Origin: Sphingomonas sp. NBWT7
GTDB taxonomy: Bacteria; Pseudomonadota; Alphaproteobacteria; Sphingomonadales; Sphingomonadaceae
Length of the DNA: 64,000 nt
NCBI RefSeq assembly: GCF_014217605.1
Contig: NZ_CP043639.1
Location: 3,195,465-3,259,464, forward strand
Direction of reading: 5' to 3'
The notes below the pieces were generated by a model. The model was not told where the DNA came from. It saw only the letters and a list, made by a program, of their open reading frames with translations, and searched no databases. A program made the translations under genes and the position numbers. This document shows positions 52,915 to 62,018 of the stretch, piece after piece (position 1 is the first letter of the stretch; each line of letters starts with the position of its first letter).

Positions 52915-55900
52915 ATGGCACGCTATTTCATCGATCGACCCATCTTCGCATGGGTGATCGCGATCGTCCTGATGCTGGCGGGCGGCCTCGCCATTCGCTC
53001 GCTGCCGGTCGCGCAGTTTCCGGAAATCGCGCCGCCCGCGGTGACGATCAGCGCGATTTACCCGGGCGCCGATGCGGAAACGCTCGAGCGCACCACGACG
53101 CAGATCATCGAGCAGCAGCTGCGCGGCATCGACAATCTGCGCTATTTCTCCGCCTCGTCGTCGTCGTCGGGCAATCTCACGATCACGCTGACGTTCGAGC
53201 AGGGCACCGATCCTGACATCGCGCAGGTGCAGGTACAGAACAAGCTGCAGGCCGCGACGCCGCTGCTGCCGCAGGAAGTGCAGCAGCAGGGGCTGCAGGT
53301 GCAGAAGTCCGCGGCGAGCTTTCTCGTCGTGGTGGGTCTCTACTCGACCGACGGATCGCACAGCGGCACCGACCTTGCCGACATGGTCGTCTCGCGGTTG
53401 CAGGACCCCGTCAGCCGCGTCACCGGCGTGGGCGAATTGCAGGTGTTCGGCTCGCAATATGCGATGCGCATCTGGGTCGATCCGCTGAAGCTCAACAGCT
53501 ATCAGCTGACGATCGCCGACGTGACGGCGGCTGTGCAGGCGCAGAACGCGCAGGTTTCCGCCGGCCAGATCGGCGCGCAGCCGGCGCCCAAGGAGCAGAT
53601 GCTCAACGCGACGGTATCGGTTCAGTCGCGGCTGCAGACGCCCGAGGAGTTCGGTGCGATCCGCCTCAAGACGTCGCAGGGGGGCGCCGTCGTCCGCCTG
53701 TCGGACATCGCGCGGGTTGAGCTTGGCGCGGAAAATTACGGCTTCGACGCCAAGTACAACGGCAAGCCCGCCGCGGGTTTCGGCGTGCGCCTGGCTGCCG
53801 GTGCCAACGCGCTCGATACCGTTGAAGCGGTGAAATCGCGCACCGCGGAGATTGCGCGCGGCTTCCCGTCGGACGTCAAGGTCGTCTATCCGTACGATAC
53901 CACGCCGTTCGTCCGCCTGTCTGTGGAGCAGGTGATCCACACGCTGGTCGAGGCGGTGGTGCTCGTCTTTCTCGTCATGTTCCTGTTCCTGCAGAACTGG
54001 CGCGCGACGATCATCCCGACGATCGCGGTGCCCGTCGTCCTGCTCGGTACGTTCGGCGTGATGGCGCTCGCCGGCTATTCGATCAACACGCTGACGCTGT
54101 TCGGCATGGTGCTGGCGATCGGCCTGCTCGTCGACGACGCGATCGTCGTCGTCGAGAACGTCGAGCGGCTGATCGTCGACGAGGGGCTCAGCCCCAAGGA
54201 CGCGGCGCGCAAGTCGATGGACGAAATCTCGGGCGCGCTGATCGGCATCGGGCTGGTGCTGTCGGCGGTGTTCCTGCCAATGGCGTTCTTCGGCGGCTCG
54301 ACCGGCGTGATCTATCGCCAGTTCTCGATCACGATCGTGTCGGCGATGGTGCTGTCGGTATTGGTCGCGCTGATCCTGACGCCCGCCCTGTGCGCGACGA
54401 TCCTGAAGCGCCACGACAAGACAAAGCCCGAAGGCAACGGCATCTTCGCGCGCTTCTTCCGCTGGTTCAACCGCAGCTTCGAGAAGGGGACGGCGAAGTA
54501 CGAGAAGGGCGTCAAGCGCACCGCGCGAAGCTGGAAGCGCTCGATGCTGGTCTATGTCCTGATCGTTGGCGGCATGGTGCTGCTCTTTGCACGACTGCCG
54601 AGTGCGTTCCTGCCCGACGAGGATCAGGGAACAGTCATCGCGCTGGTCCAGGGGCCGGCGGGCGCCACCTCGGCGCGAACCGACAAGGGCCTCGACCTCA
54701 TCCGCAGCCATTTCCTAGCCGAGCCGGGTGTCCAGTCGGTCTTCACGATCAACGGCTTCAGCTTCGCCGGGCAGGGGCAGAACGCGGGCCTTGCCTTCGT
54801 CAGCCTGAAGCCGTGGGAGGATCGCGAGGGCGCCGAGAACAAGGCGCAGACGATCGCCGGCCGCGCGATGGGTGTCTTCTCGCAGTACAAGGACGGCATG
54901 ATCTTCGCGCTGGTGCCGCCGGCGGTTCAGGAGCTCGGCAACGCGACGGGCTTCGACGTCCAGCTCGTCGACACCGCGGGTATCGGGCACGAAAAGCTCG
55001 TCCAGGCGCGCAACATGCTGCTCGGTATGGCGAGTCAGGACAAGCGCGTCGCGCAGGTTCGCCCGCTCAGCCTCGAGGACGCGCCGCAGCTCAAGATTGA
55101 CGTCGATCAGGATAAGGCGCGCGCGCTCGGGCTCGATCTTGGCGCCGTCAATTCGACGATCGCGACCGCCTGGGGCGGATCGTACGTCAACGACTTCATC
55201 GATCGTGGCCGTGTGAAGCGCGTCTATGTGCAGGCCGATCAGCCCTACCGATTGCGTCCGGAGGATCTCGCCTCCTTCTATGTCCGCGGCGATGCGGGCC
55301 AGATGGTCCCCTTCACCGCCTTCTCGACGATCGAATGGGCCAACGCGCCGGTGCAGCTCACCCGCTACAACGGCCAGCCGGCGATGCAGCTGCAAGGATC
55401 GCCGGGGCAGGGGCTCAGCACGGGCGCGGCGATGGAGGCGATCGAGGAGATGCACGCCAAGCTGCCGCCGGGCACGCAGCTCGAATGGACCGGCCTCTCC
55501 TACGAGGAGCGTTTGTCCGGCGGCCAGGCGCCGGCGCTCTACGCGCTGTCATTGCTGATCGTCTTCCTGTGCCTTGCCGCCCTGTACGAAAGCTGGTCGG
55601 TGCCGATCTCCGTGCTGCTGGTGGTGCCGCTGGGCGTCGTCGGCGCGCTGCTCGCAGCGATGCTGACCGGCCTCAACAACGACATCTACCTCCAGGTCGG
55701 CCTCATCACCACGATCGGCGTCTCGGCGAAGAACGCGATCCTGATCGTCGAATTTGCGGAGGAGCGGATTGCGGAGGGCATGCGCCCGTTCGAAGCGGCG
55801 GTGGAAGCGGCGAAGCTCCGCCTGCGTCCGATCCTGATGACCAGCCTCGCGTTCGTCTTCGGCGTGCTGCCGCTCGCGATTTCGACCGGTGCTGGCGCCG

Positions 55901-56121
55901 GCGGGCAGAATGCGATCGGCCGCGCGGTGGTGGGCGGCATGTTGTCGGCAACGGTGCTCGCGATCTTCCTCGTGCCGATGTTCTTCGTCGTGATCTCGCG
56001 GCTGTTCGGCCACGGCAAGCACGATGACGACGATGGCGAGGGCACGACCGTCAACAACTACGAACCGCTGCGCGATCGCAGCCGCGACGACGATCGCGGC
56101 CCCGCGCCGCAGGGAGCCTGA
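52915..56121 (+). CDS. RND multidrug efflux pump, AcrB/MexB-type permease
   Basis: 1068 residues, the usual HAE-1 size. N-terminus [20 protein letters not shown], proton-relay Asp pair in [40 protein letters not shown], and the second-half [18 protein letters not shown] and [20 protein letters not shown]. Two large porter/docking loops follow helices 1 and 7. The tail ([20 protein letters not shown]) is unusually acidic then basic. Six bases after the adaptor stop. Drives proton-coupled export of hydrophobic compounds; exact substrates unknown. Confidence 0.97.
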   Translation: MARYFIDRPIFAWVIAIVLMLAGGLAIRSLPVAQFPEIAPPAVTISAIYPGADAETLERTTTQIIEQQLRGIDNLRYFSASSSSSGNLTITLTFEQGTDPDIAQVQVQNKLQAATPLLPQEVQQQGLQVQKSAASFLVVVGLYSTDGSHSGTDLADMVVSRLQDPVSRVTGVGELQVFGSQYAMRIWVDPLKLNSYQLTIADVTAAVQAQNAQVSAGQIGAQPAPKEQMLNATVSVQSRLQTPEEFGAIRLKTSQGGAVVRLSDIARVELGAENYGFDAKYNGKPAAGFGVRLAAGANALDTVEAVKSRTAEIARGFPSDVKVVYPYDTTPFVRLSVEQVIHTLVEAVVLVFLVMFLFLQNWRATIIPTIAVPVVLLGTFGVMALAGYSINTLTLFGMVLAIGLLVDDAIVVVENVERLIVDEGLSPKDAARKSMDEISGALIGIGLVLSAVFLPMAFFGGSTGVIYRQFSITIVSAMVLSVLVALILTPALCATILKRHDKTKPEGNGIFARFFRWFNRSFEKGTAKYEKGVKRTARSWKRSMLVYVLIVGGMVLLFARLPSAFLPDEDQGTVIALVQGPAGATSARTDKGLDLIRSHFLAEPGVQSVFTINGFSFAGQGQNAGLAFVSLKPWEDREGAENKAQTIAGRAMGVFSQYKDGMIFALVPPAVQELGNATGFDVQLVDTAGIGHEKLVQARNMLLGMASQDKRVAQVRPLSLEDAPQLKIDVDQDKARALGLDLGAVNSTIATAWGGSYVNDFIDRGRVKRVYVQADQPYRLRPEDLASFYVRGDAGQMVPFTAFSTIEWANAPVQLTRYNGQPAMQLQGSPGQGLSTGAAMEAIEEMHAKLPPGTQLEWTGLSYEERLSGGQAPALYALSLLIVFLCLAALYESWSVPISVLLVVPLGVVGALLAAMLTGLNNDIYLQVGLITTIGVSAKNAILIVEFAEERIAEGMRPFEAAVEAAKLRLRPILMTSLAFVFGVLPLAISTGAGAGGQNAIGRAVVGGMLSATVLAIFLVPMFFVVISRLFGHGKHDDDDGEGTTVNNYEPLRDRSRDDDRGPAPQGA

Positions 56122-56126
56122 ATGCC

Positions 56127-57701
56127 ATGACCCGTCGCCCCTTCCTGATCGCGCTGGCCGCCGCGACCGCGCTGGCCGGTTGCAACCTTGCACCGAAGTA
56201 CGAGCGGCCGGGCGGCGCCGTGCCCCCCGCGCTGCCCGAGGGCGGCGTCTATCCACGCGCGGCGACCGACGCGCCCGACGTCACGCAGATCGGCTGGCGC
56301 GATTTCTTCCTCGATCCGCGGCTGCGGCAGGTGATCGAGACCGCGCTCGCCAATAATCGCGATCTGCGCATCGCGGCGGGCAACGTGCTCCAGGCGCGCG
56401 CGCAATATCGCGTGCAGCGCGCCGATCTGGTGCCGACGACGACGCTGTCGGGATCGGCGACCTATACCAACAACGTCTTCGGTGCGGCCGGCGGAGCCGG
56501 TGGAGCGGGCGGCGGCGCCGGGGCGGGCGGTGTCGGCGGTGGTACCGGCACGGGAACGGGCACGGGCGGAACCGGTGTCGGTACGGGGGGCGGGACCGGG
56601 GGCGGCACTGGCGGCGGTGCCGGCGGCGGTACTGGCGTCGGGGCAGGATCGGGCGTTGGCTCAACGTCGTCGAACCTCGAATTCTACTCGGTCAACGCTG
56701 GTTTTTCGGCGTTCGAACTCGATGTGTTCGGCCGCGTCCGCAACCTGTCGCGCGCCGCGCAGGAACAGTATTTCGCCTCCGAAGAGGCGCAGCGCGCCGC
56801 GCGGATCAGCCTCATTTCGGAAGTCGCCACCGCCTGGCTGACGATGGCCGCCGACCAGGAGCTCCTGCGCCTCAGCCGCGAGACGCTGAAGGCGTTCGAG
56901 CAATCGCTCAACCTGACGCGCGCGCAATTCCGCATAGGGGTCGCCTCGGAGCTGGAGGCGCGACAGGCGGAAACCAACTATCAGGCCGCGCGCAACGATA
57001 TCGCGACGCTGCAGACGCGCGTGGCGCAGGATCAGAACGCGCTCAACCTGCTGGCGGGCACCACCGTCCCCGCCGATCAGCTGCCCGCGACGCTCGGCGC
57101 CCAGCCGGTGACGCGCGATGCGCTGCCCGGCAACCTCTCGTCCGACGTACTGCTGCGGCGCCCGGACGTGTTGCAGGCGGAGCATCAGCTGATTGCGGAG
57201 AACGCCAACATCGGCGCTGCGCGTGCCGCGTTCTTCCCGTCGATCTCGCTCACCGCGACGATCGGCACGATCTCTACCGCGCTGTCGGGTTTGTTCGGCG
57301 GCGGCAGCTTCACCTACACCGGCGCGCCGGCGATCGGCCTGCCGCTGTTCGACGGCGGCCGTCGTGCCGGTAACCTCGACTATGCCCGCGCGTCGCAGCA
57401 GGTCGCGGTGGCGACCTACGAACGCGCGATCCAGACGGCGTTCCGCGAAGTGGCGGATTCGCTCGCGCAGCGCGGCACGATCGGGGAGCAGGTGTCGGCG
57501 CAGACGGCGCGGGCGGAGGCGGCACGCGTCGCCGCGCGGCTGTCCGACGCGCGGTATCGCGCCGGCGTCGATTCGTTCCTTGTTGCGCTCGACGCGCAGC
57601 GCGTCGCCTATGCCGCGCAGCAACAGCTCGTCGCCACGCGTCAGGCGCGGGCCACCAACCTCGTCCAACTCTACACCAGGCTGGGCGGCGGGCTGAACTG
57701 A
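56127..57701 (+). CDS. RND outer-membrane factor, NodT/OprM type, with glycine-rich insert
   Basis: 524 residues. Lipobox AATALAGCNLAPKYERP. Two OEP repeats: LEFYSVNAGFSAFELDVFGR, EEAQRAARISLISEVATAWL, RAQFRIGVASELEARQAETN, then RRPDVLQAEHQLIAENANIG, FPSISLTATIGTISTALSGL and YERAIQTAFREVADSLAQRG, ending in TNLVQLYTRLGGGLN. A Gly/Thr/Val-rich stretch of about 60 residues (about 118-178) sits where other OprM proteins have a short beta-strand region. Five bases after the pump stop, completing the tripartite system. Confidence 0.92.
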   Translation: MTRRPFLIALAAATALAGCNLAPKYERPGGAVPPALPEGGVYPRAATDAPDVTQIGWRDFFLDPRLRQVIETALANNRDLRIAAGNVLQARAQYRVQRADLVPTTTLSGSATYTNNVFGAAGGAGGAGGGAGAGGVGGGTGTGTGTGGTGVGTGGGTGGGTGGGAGGGTGVGAGSGVGSTSSNLEFYSVNAGFSAFELDVFGRVRNLSRAAQEQYFASEEAQRAARISLISEVATAWLTMAADQELLRLSRETLKAFEQSLNLTRAQFRIGVASELEARQAETNYQAARNDIATLQTRVAQDQNALNLLAGTTVPADQLPATLGAQPVTRDALPGNLSSDVLLRRPDVLQAEHQLIAENANIGAARAAFFPSISLTATIGTISTALSGLFGGGSFTYTGAPAIGLPLFDGGRRAGNLDYARASQQVAVATYERAIQTAFREVADSLAQRGTIGEQVSAQTARAEAARVAARLSDARYRAGVDSFLVALDAQRVAYAAQQQLVATRQARATNLVQLYTRLGGGLN

Positions 57702-57760
57702 CCGGCTTGCGCGCCGGAACGAATCGATTACTCTCTCGTCCTATAAATAGGAGAGAGCCG

Positions 57761-58015
57761 ATGCTGACTGAAGGCAGCGCGAGCGATGAGGCCGTCGTTA
57801 TCCTGCAGAGCCTGTTGTGCCTGCTGCGGGAAAAGAACGTCCTAACCCGCGCCGATATCGAAACCTTGTGCGAGCGTGTCGCGATGCGCGCGACGCAGGC
57901 GGAGCGCGATCCGCTGCCCTGCCGTAGTGAGGCGGCACGCGCCGCGGCGGATGAGATGGCGCGGATCGGCGGCTATATCGGGCGCACCTACGGCGGGAAG
58001 CACCGTCGCGGCTGA
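57761..58015 (+). CDS. 84-residue conserved-type hypothetical protein
   Basis: ATG 57761 with AGGAGAG six bases upstream. Product MLTEGSASDEAVVILQSLLC, LLREKNVLTRADIETLCERV, then RSEAARAAADEMARIGGYIG and a basic C-terminus. Helical and soluble, with a leucine-rich first half that could dimerise. No family recognised. Follows the outer-membrane factor gene by 59 bases on the same strand and may be transcribed with the pump or alone. Confidence 0.75.
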   Translation: MLTEGSASDEAVVILQSLLCLLREKNVLTRADIETLCERVAMRATQAERDPLPCRSEAARAAADEMARIGGYIGRTYGGKHRRG

Positions 58016-58076
58016 ACGCCGCCCAGCCTGACCGCGACGATTGTCGGCGAACCAATGCGCTGGCACGGCGTTCGCC

Positions 58077-58862
58077 ATGTCGATGAAGCTATTCCACGTC
58101 AGCGATGTGCACTTCGGTGCCGAGGATCCCGCCGCGCTCGCTTGGTTCGAGCGCTGTGTCGCCGAAGAGCGTCCCGATGCGGTGATCATGACCGGCGACC
58201 TGACGATGCGCGCCCGACCGAGCGAGTTCGATGCCGGCGGCAAGTGGCTGCGCGCGCTGGGCGTTCCCGTCACGATCGAAGTCGGCAATCACGACATCCC
58301 TTATTATTGGGATCCGCTGCGCCGCCTGTTCAGCCCGTACAAACGCTACGGCGCCGCCGAGCGCCTGATCGAGAAGCCGCTCGATCTGCCCGGCGTCTCC
58401 ATTGTCCCGCTAAAGACGACGGCGCGCGCGCAGTGGCGGTTGAACTGGTCGAAAGGTAACGTCAGCGACGATGCGCTGGAGAAGACGCTTTCGCTCGTCG
58501 CGCAGGTGCCCAAGGGCAATCTTATCTTTGTTGCCGGTCACCATCCGCTGATCGAAGGCCCAACCAAAGGCACTGCGAAGACACGCAACGGCGACGTCGC
58601 GCTGGCGGCGCTTGCCGATGCCGGTGCGCACGCCGTGCTGTCCGGCCACGTCCACGACCCCTTCGACGTGCCCTATCACCGCCGCGACTGGACGGTGCGG
58701 TTGATCGGTGCCGGCACGCTATCCAAGCGGACGCGCCAGTCTCCGCCCGCGTTCAACGAGATCCGCATAATCGGCAATCGCTTCGAGACGCTGGCGCGCA
58801 CGCTGTCGTCCGAACCGAAGCATCCGATCAGCGAGAGTTCCGATTCGGGCGTGACCTATTGA
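58077..58862 (+). CDS. calcineurin-like metallophosphoesterase
   Basis: 261 residues from ATG 58077. Metal-binding blocks in order: FHVSDVHFGAED (DxH), IMTGDLTMR (GD), EVGNHDIPYYW (GNHD), VAGHHPLI (H) and LSGHVHDPFDVPY (GHxH). The active site is complete. Members act as phosphodiesterases, nucleotidases or 3',5'-cAMP phosphodiesterases; the substrate here is not evident. No signal peptide, so cytoplasmic. Alone between the small hypothetical gene and the DUF1800/DUF1501 pair. Confidence 0.9.
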   Translation: MSMKLFHVSDVHFGAEDPAALAWFERCVAEERPDAVIMTGDLTMRARPSEFDAGGKWLRALGVPVTIEVGNHDIPYYWDPLRRLFSPYKRYGAAERLIEKPLDLPGVSIVPLKTTARAQWRLNWSKGNVSDDALEKTLSLVAQVPKGNLIFVAGHHPLIEGPTKGTAKTRNGDVALAALADAGAHAVLSGHVHDPFDVPYHRRDWTVRLIGAGTLSKRTRQSPPAFNEIRIIGNRFETLARTLSSEPKHPISESSDSGVTY

Positions 58863-58959
58863 TCTGATTATGCGGTCAACCGGTCTCGCGCCGTTCAGCC
58901 GAGGTTTGGCACAATTGTGCGACATCTTTCGGCAATAGAGGCTGCGAAGGAGCCGTAAG

Positions 58960-60354
58960 TTGAACGAGCGATCGATCGCGCTGAACCGCTTCGGACTCGG
59001 AGCATCGGCAACGCAGGCAAAGGCGGAAGCCGGCCGCGCCTGGCTCACGGGTCAGATAGCCGCCTACGATCCGTGGCCGGCGGCGCTTGCGTCGGTCACG
59101 AGCAGTGCCGCGATCCTGCGCGATGTGGGGGAGTTTCAGTCGGTCTACCGCGACATCCGGCAGCAGAAGCGCGCCGCATCGGCGGGCAATGCGCAATCCG
59201 TCGACGAAGCGGCAATGCTGATGCGGCGTGACGCGCGCGGCGTACTGCGCCGGCACTATAGCGATGCGGTCGACGCACGAATCGTTTCCGCGCTGACCAC
59301 GCCGACACCTTTCGCCGAACGGCTGGCCCACTTTTGGGCCAATCATTTTGCCATCTCGGCCGACAAGGTCACCGTAATCCCGCTGGCCGGCGCGTTCGAG
59401 TTCGAGGCGATCCGACCGCATGTGATGGGACGTTTCGTCGACCTGCTCAAAGCCGCCGAAACCCATCCGGCGATGTTGCTCTATCTTGATCAGACGCGCT
59501 CGCTCGGCCCCAACAGCCCGATCGGCCAGCGTCAGGCGGGGGCGGGGAAACAGCGCGGACTCAATGAAAACCTCGCGCGCGAGATTCTCGAGCTTCATAC
59601 GCTTGGCGCGCGCAGCGGCTACACGCAGGCCGACGTTACCGAGCTTGCGCGCGCGCTGACGGGTTGGACGGTGCCCATCCGCGGGATCGACGACACGGAC
59701 GGCGCTGCCTTCCAGCCGCAGCGCCACGAGCCGGGCGGACGAACGCTTCTCGGCAAGCGTTACGCACAGGCCGACGCGGCGCAACTCGATGCGATCCTTG
59801 CTGATCTGGCCGTCCATCCGGCGACGGCACGCCATCTTGCCACCAAGCTTACCGTCCATTTCGCCGGCGATGCGCCGCCCCCCGCGATGGTCGCGCGGCT
59901 CGAAGCGGCTTTCATCGCCTCAAACGGCGATCTGCCGACGGTCTATCGCGCGATCATTGCCTCGCCCGAGGCGTGGGTGGCGCAGCCGATAAAGTTTCGG
60001 ACGCCGTGGGAATGGTCGATCGCAGCGATGCGCGCGCTTGGAACGACGACCATAGCCCCCGGTTCGGGCAATGGCCTCCAGACGCAGCTCGGCCAGCAAG
60101 TGTGGAAGCCCGGGCAACCCAACGGATATGACGATGTGGCCGTGACATGGGCTGGCGCGGACGCGTTGATGCGGCGTGTCGAGGCGGCGGAGCGGCTGGC
60201 GCAGCGTGCCGGCCCCGTCGACGCCCGGGCGCTCGGCCAGTCGCTGTTCCCCGAGGCGCTTACGGCCCCCACGGCGGCGGCGCTGCAGCGGGCCGACAGT
60301 CCCGGTCAGGCGCTCGCGCTGCTGCTTGTCGCACCCGAAATGTTGCGGAGGTAA
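58960..60354 (+). CDS. DUF1800 family protein
   Basis: 464 residues from TTG 58960, which has AAGGAG about eight bases upstream. Family blocks are LNRFGLGAS, RLAHFWANHFAIS, LLKAAETHPAMLLYLDQTRS, NENLAREILELHTLGARSGY with TQADVTELARALTGWT, and HLATKLTVHFAGD. DUF1800 proteins are usually paired with a DUF1501 protein (as here, 3 bases downstream) and are linked with cell-surface or outer-membrane functions of unknown chemistry. No obvious signal peptide on this start. Confidence 0.9.
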   Translation: MNERSIALNRFGLGASATQAKAEAGRAWLTGQIAAYDPWPAALASVTSSAAILRDVGEFQSVYRDIRQQKRAASAGNAQSVDEAAMLMRRDARGVLRRHYSDAVDARIVSALTTPTPFAERLAHFWANHFAISADKVTVIPLAGAFEFEAIRPHVMGRFVDLLKAAETHPAMLLYLDQTRSLGPNSPIGQRQAGAGKQRGLNENLAREILELHTLGARSGYTQADVTELARALTGWTVPIRGIDDTDGAAFQPQRHEPGGRTLLGKRYAQADAAQLDAILADLAVHPATARHLATKLTVHFAGDAPPPAMVARLEAAFIASNGDLPTVYRAIIASPEAWVAQPIKFRTPWEWSIAAMRALGTTTIAPGSGNGLQTQLGQQVWKPGQPNGYDDVAVTWAGADALMRRVEAAERLAQRAGPVDARALGQSLFPEALTAPTAAALQRADSPGQALALLLVAPEMLRR

Positions 60355-60357
60355 ACG

Positions 60358-61509
60358 ATGCTTGACCGTCGTTCGTTCATGGTTCGCGCCACGCTGGCGT
60401 CCTTCGCCGCCGGGTTCGCACCTCGCATGGCCTTCGCCCGCGCCGCCACCGATCGCCGCTTTGTGTTCATCATCCAGCGCGGCGCCGCCGATGGGCTGGG
60501 GACGATCATGCCGGCCGGCGATCCGGCATTTGCGGCGATCCGCGCGCCGTTCCTGGCGGAGGCGACGGAAGGGGCGAAGCTGGACGGGACCTTCGTGCTC
60601 CACCCGGCGCTTGCCAACGCCGCGACGCTCTATCGGCAACGCCGCGCGCTGTTCGTCCACGCCGTCGCCTCCCCGTATCGTGACCGATCGCACTTCGATG
60701 GGCAGAATGTGCTCGAGACGGGTGGCGCGCAGGCGTTCCAGGCCAAGGACGGCTGGCTCAATCGACTGCTTGGTCTGCTGCCGCACGATAGAGCGCGCGC
60801 GATTGCAGTCTCGGCGACGGTGCCTGCCGCGCTGCGCGGCGCGCAGGAGGTCGCAAGCTACGCCCCGTCGCTCATGCCCGATGCGTCAGAGGACCTGCTG
60901 CAGCGCGTGACGCAGCTGTACCAGGGAGATCAGCAGCTCCATGGGCTGTGGGCCGAGGCGCTCGAGACGCGGCAGCTGGCGGGCGAGCTGGCGCAGGACG
61001 GTGGCCGCAACGCCGCCGCCACCGGGACGCTAGCGGCGCGGCTGCTGCTGCCAGCGGACGGCGCGCGGGTGGCGATGATCGAGACCGGCGGATGGGATAC
61101 GCACAGCGCGCAGAAAGGCCGGCTGGCGGCGCAGCTCAAAGGGCTCGATGCAATGATTGCCGCGCTGCAATCCGGCTTGGGCGACGCGTGGAGCGACACA
61201 TTGGTGCTGGTCGCGACCGAATTCGGTCGCACCGTCGCGATCAACGGAACTGGCGGTACCGATCACGGTACCGGCGCTGCGGCGATGCTGCTAGGCGGCG
61301 GTGTGAAAGGAGGACGCGTCCTCAGCGATTGGCCGGGGCTGGCGCCGCGGTCGCTTTACGAGGGACGCGATCTCAAGCCGACGATGCGGCTCGATGATCT
61401 GATCGCAGGCGCCGTTGCCGAGCATTTTGCGCTCGATCCGGCACGGACCGCGGCAACGCTTTTCCCGCTCGTTGGGCAGCGCGCGCCGTTGACCGGGCTG
61501 GTCACCTGA
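60358..61509 (+). CDS. DUF1501 family protein, Tat-exported
   Basis: 383 residues. Twin-arginine signal MLDRRSFMVRATLASFAAGF, cut after about MAFARA. The mature part is sulfatase/alkaline-phosphatase-fold-like: FIIQRGAADGLGTIMPAGDP, RSHFDGQNVLETGG, VAMIETGGWDTHSAQKGRLA, VLVATEFGRTVAINGTGGTD and HGTGAAAMLLGGGVKGG, which match DUF1501. Enzymatic activity is not established for the family. Begins 3 bases after the DUF1800 stop; a strong terminator follows. Confidence 0.92.
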   Translation: MLDRRSFMVRATLASFAAGFAPRMAFARAATDRRFVFIIQRGAADGLGTIMPAGDPAFAAIRAPFLAEATEGAKLDGTFVLHPALANAATLYRQRRALFVHAVASPYRDRSHFDGQNVLETGGAQAFQAKDGWLNRLLGLLPHDRARAIAVSATVPAALRGAQEVASYAPSLMPDASEDLLQRVTQLYQGDQQLHGLWAEALETRQLAGELAQDGGRNAAATGTLAARLLLPADGARVAMIETGGWDTHSAQKGRLAAQLKGLDAMIAALQSGLGDAWSDTLVLVATEFGRTVAINGTGGTDHGTGAAAMLLGGGVKGGRVLSDWPGLAPRSLYEGRDLKPTMRLDDLIAGAVAEHFALDPARTAATLFPLVGQRAPLTGLVT

Positions 61510-61519
61510 TAGGCAAGCG

Positions 61520-61549
61520 GGGGGCAGACACGAATCTGCCCCCTTTTTT
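61520..61549 (+). terminator. intrinsic terminator of the DUF1800-DUF1501 operon
   Basis: GGGGGCAGA, loop CACGAA, TCTGCCCCC, then six T's: a perfect 9-bp stem with a U-run, 10 bases after the DUF1501 stop. It sits between convergent genes; no A-run precedes it, so it acts mainly on the plus strand. Confidence 0.92.
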
Positions 61550-61553
61550 CGAC

Positions 61554-61829
61554 TCAGTTGGCAGTCAACACCGTCACCGCACCGCTCTGCGGGGCGCGGA
61601 ACGACACTGGCGTGCCACCGACGTTGCCGGTCACGCGCTGGCCCTTGTGGACGAGGCGGAAGCGCTCGCCACCCATGCGGCGGCCGGTGATGATCGTCGC
61701 GCCGTCGCGCGTTTCGGTTTCATAAACGTAGGTGTTGCGGCCATGTTCGAAGGTCGTCCGGTCCTGCGCCTGCGCGGCGACGGGGGCAAGGACGGCGAGA
61801 GCGGCGGCGGCAGTGATCAGATTGCGCAT
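61554..61829 (-). CDS. small exported protein, function unknown
   Basis: 91 residues. Sec signal peptide MRNLITAAAALAVLAPVAAQ, cut near AQA, leaves about 70 residues (TTFEHGRNTYVYETETRDGA, then ERFRLVHKGQRVTGNVGGTP, ending VTVLTAN) of predominantly beta character. No cysteines in the mature part. A TAATTCCTC-type spacer upstream gives a GAGGAATT Shine-Dalgarno. Convergent with the DUF1501 operon and divergent from argS. Periplasmic location inferred. Confidence 0.75.
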   Translation of the reverse strand: MRNLITAAAALAVLAPVAAQAQDRTTFEHGRNTYVYETETRDGATIITGRRMGGERFRLVHKGQRVTGNVGGTPVSFRAPQSGAVTVLTAN

Positions 61830-62018
61830 CGGTAATTCCTCTGTTGGAACCCCGGCACCCCTCCCGTTCTTCGCTTATGCACAAGATATTTGCTGCACTG
61901 CGGCATTGCGAACGCAAAAATTGGTGCCACGGATGCAGTCGGTGCAATCACGGTAGGTGATTTGTCGCGGGGCGCGCCATCGTCTATCGGCGCCGTTCCA
62001 CCCCCACGATCGGTTGCC

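Noticed and set aside
56500..56660. GGC-rich tandem-like repeats considered as a CRISPR or VNTR locus
   Set aside because: No regular repeat-spacer pattern; they code a Gly-rich insert in the outer-membrane factor. Length variability is still worth checking and is listed as a finding.
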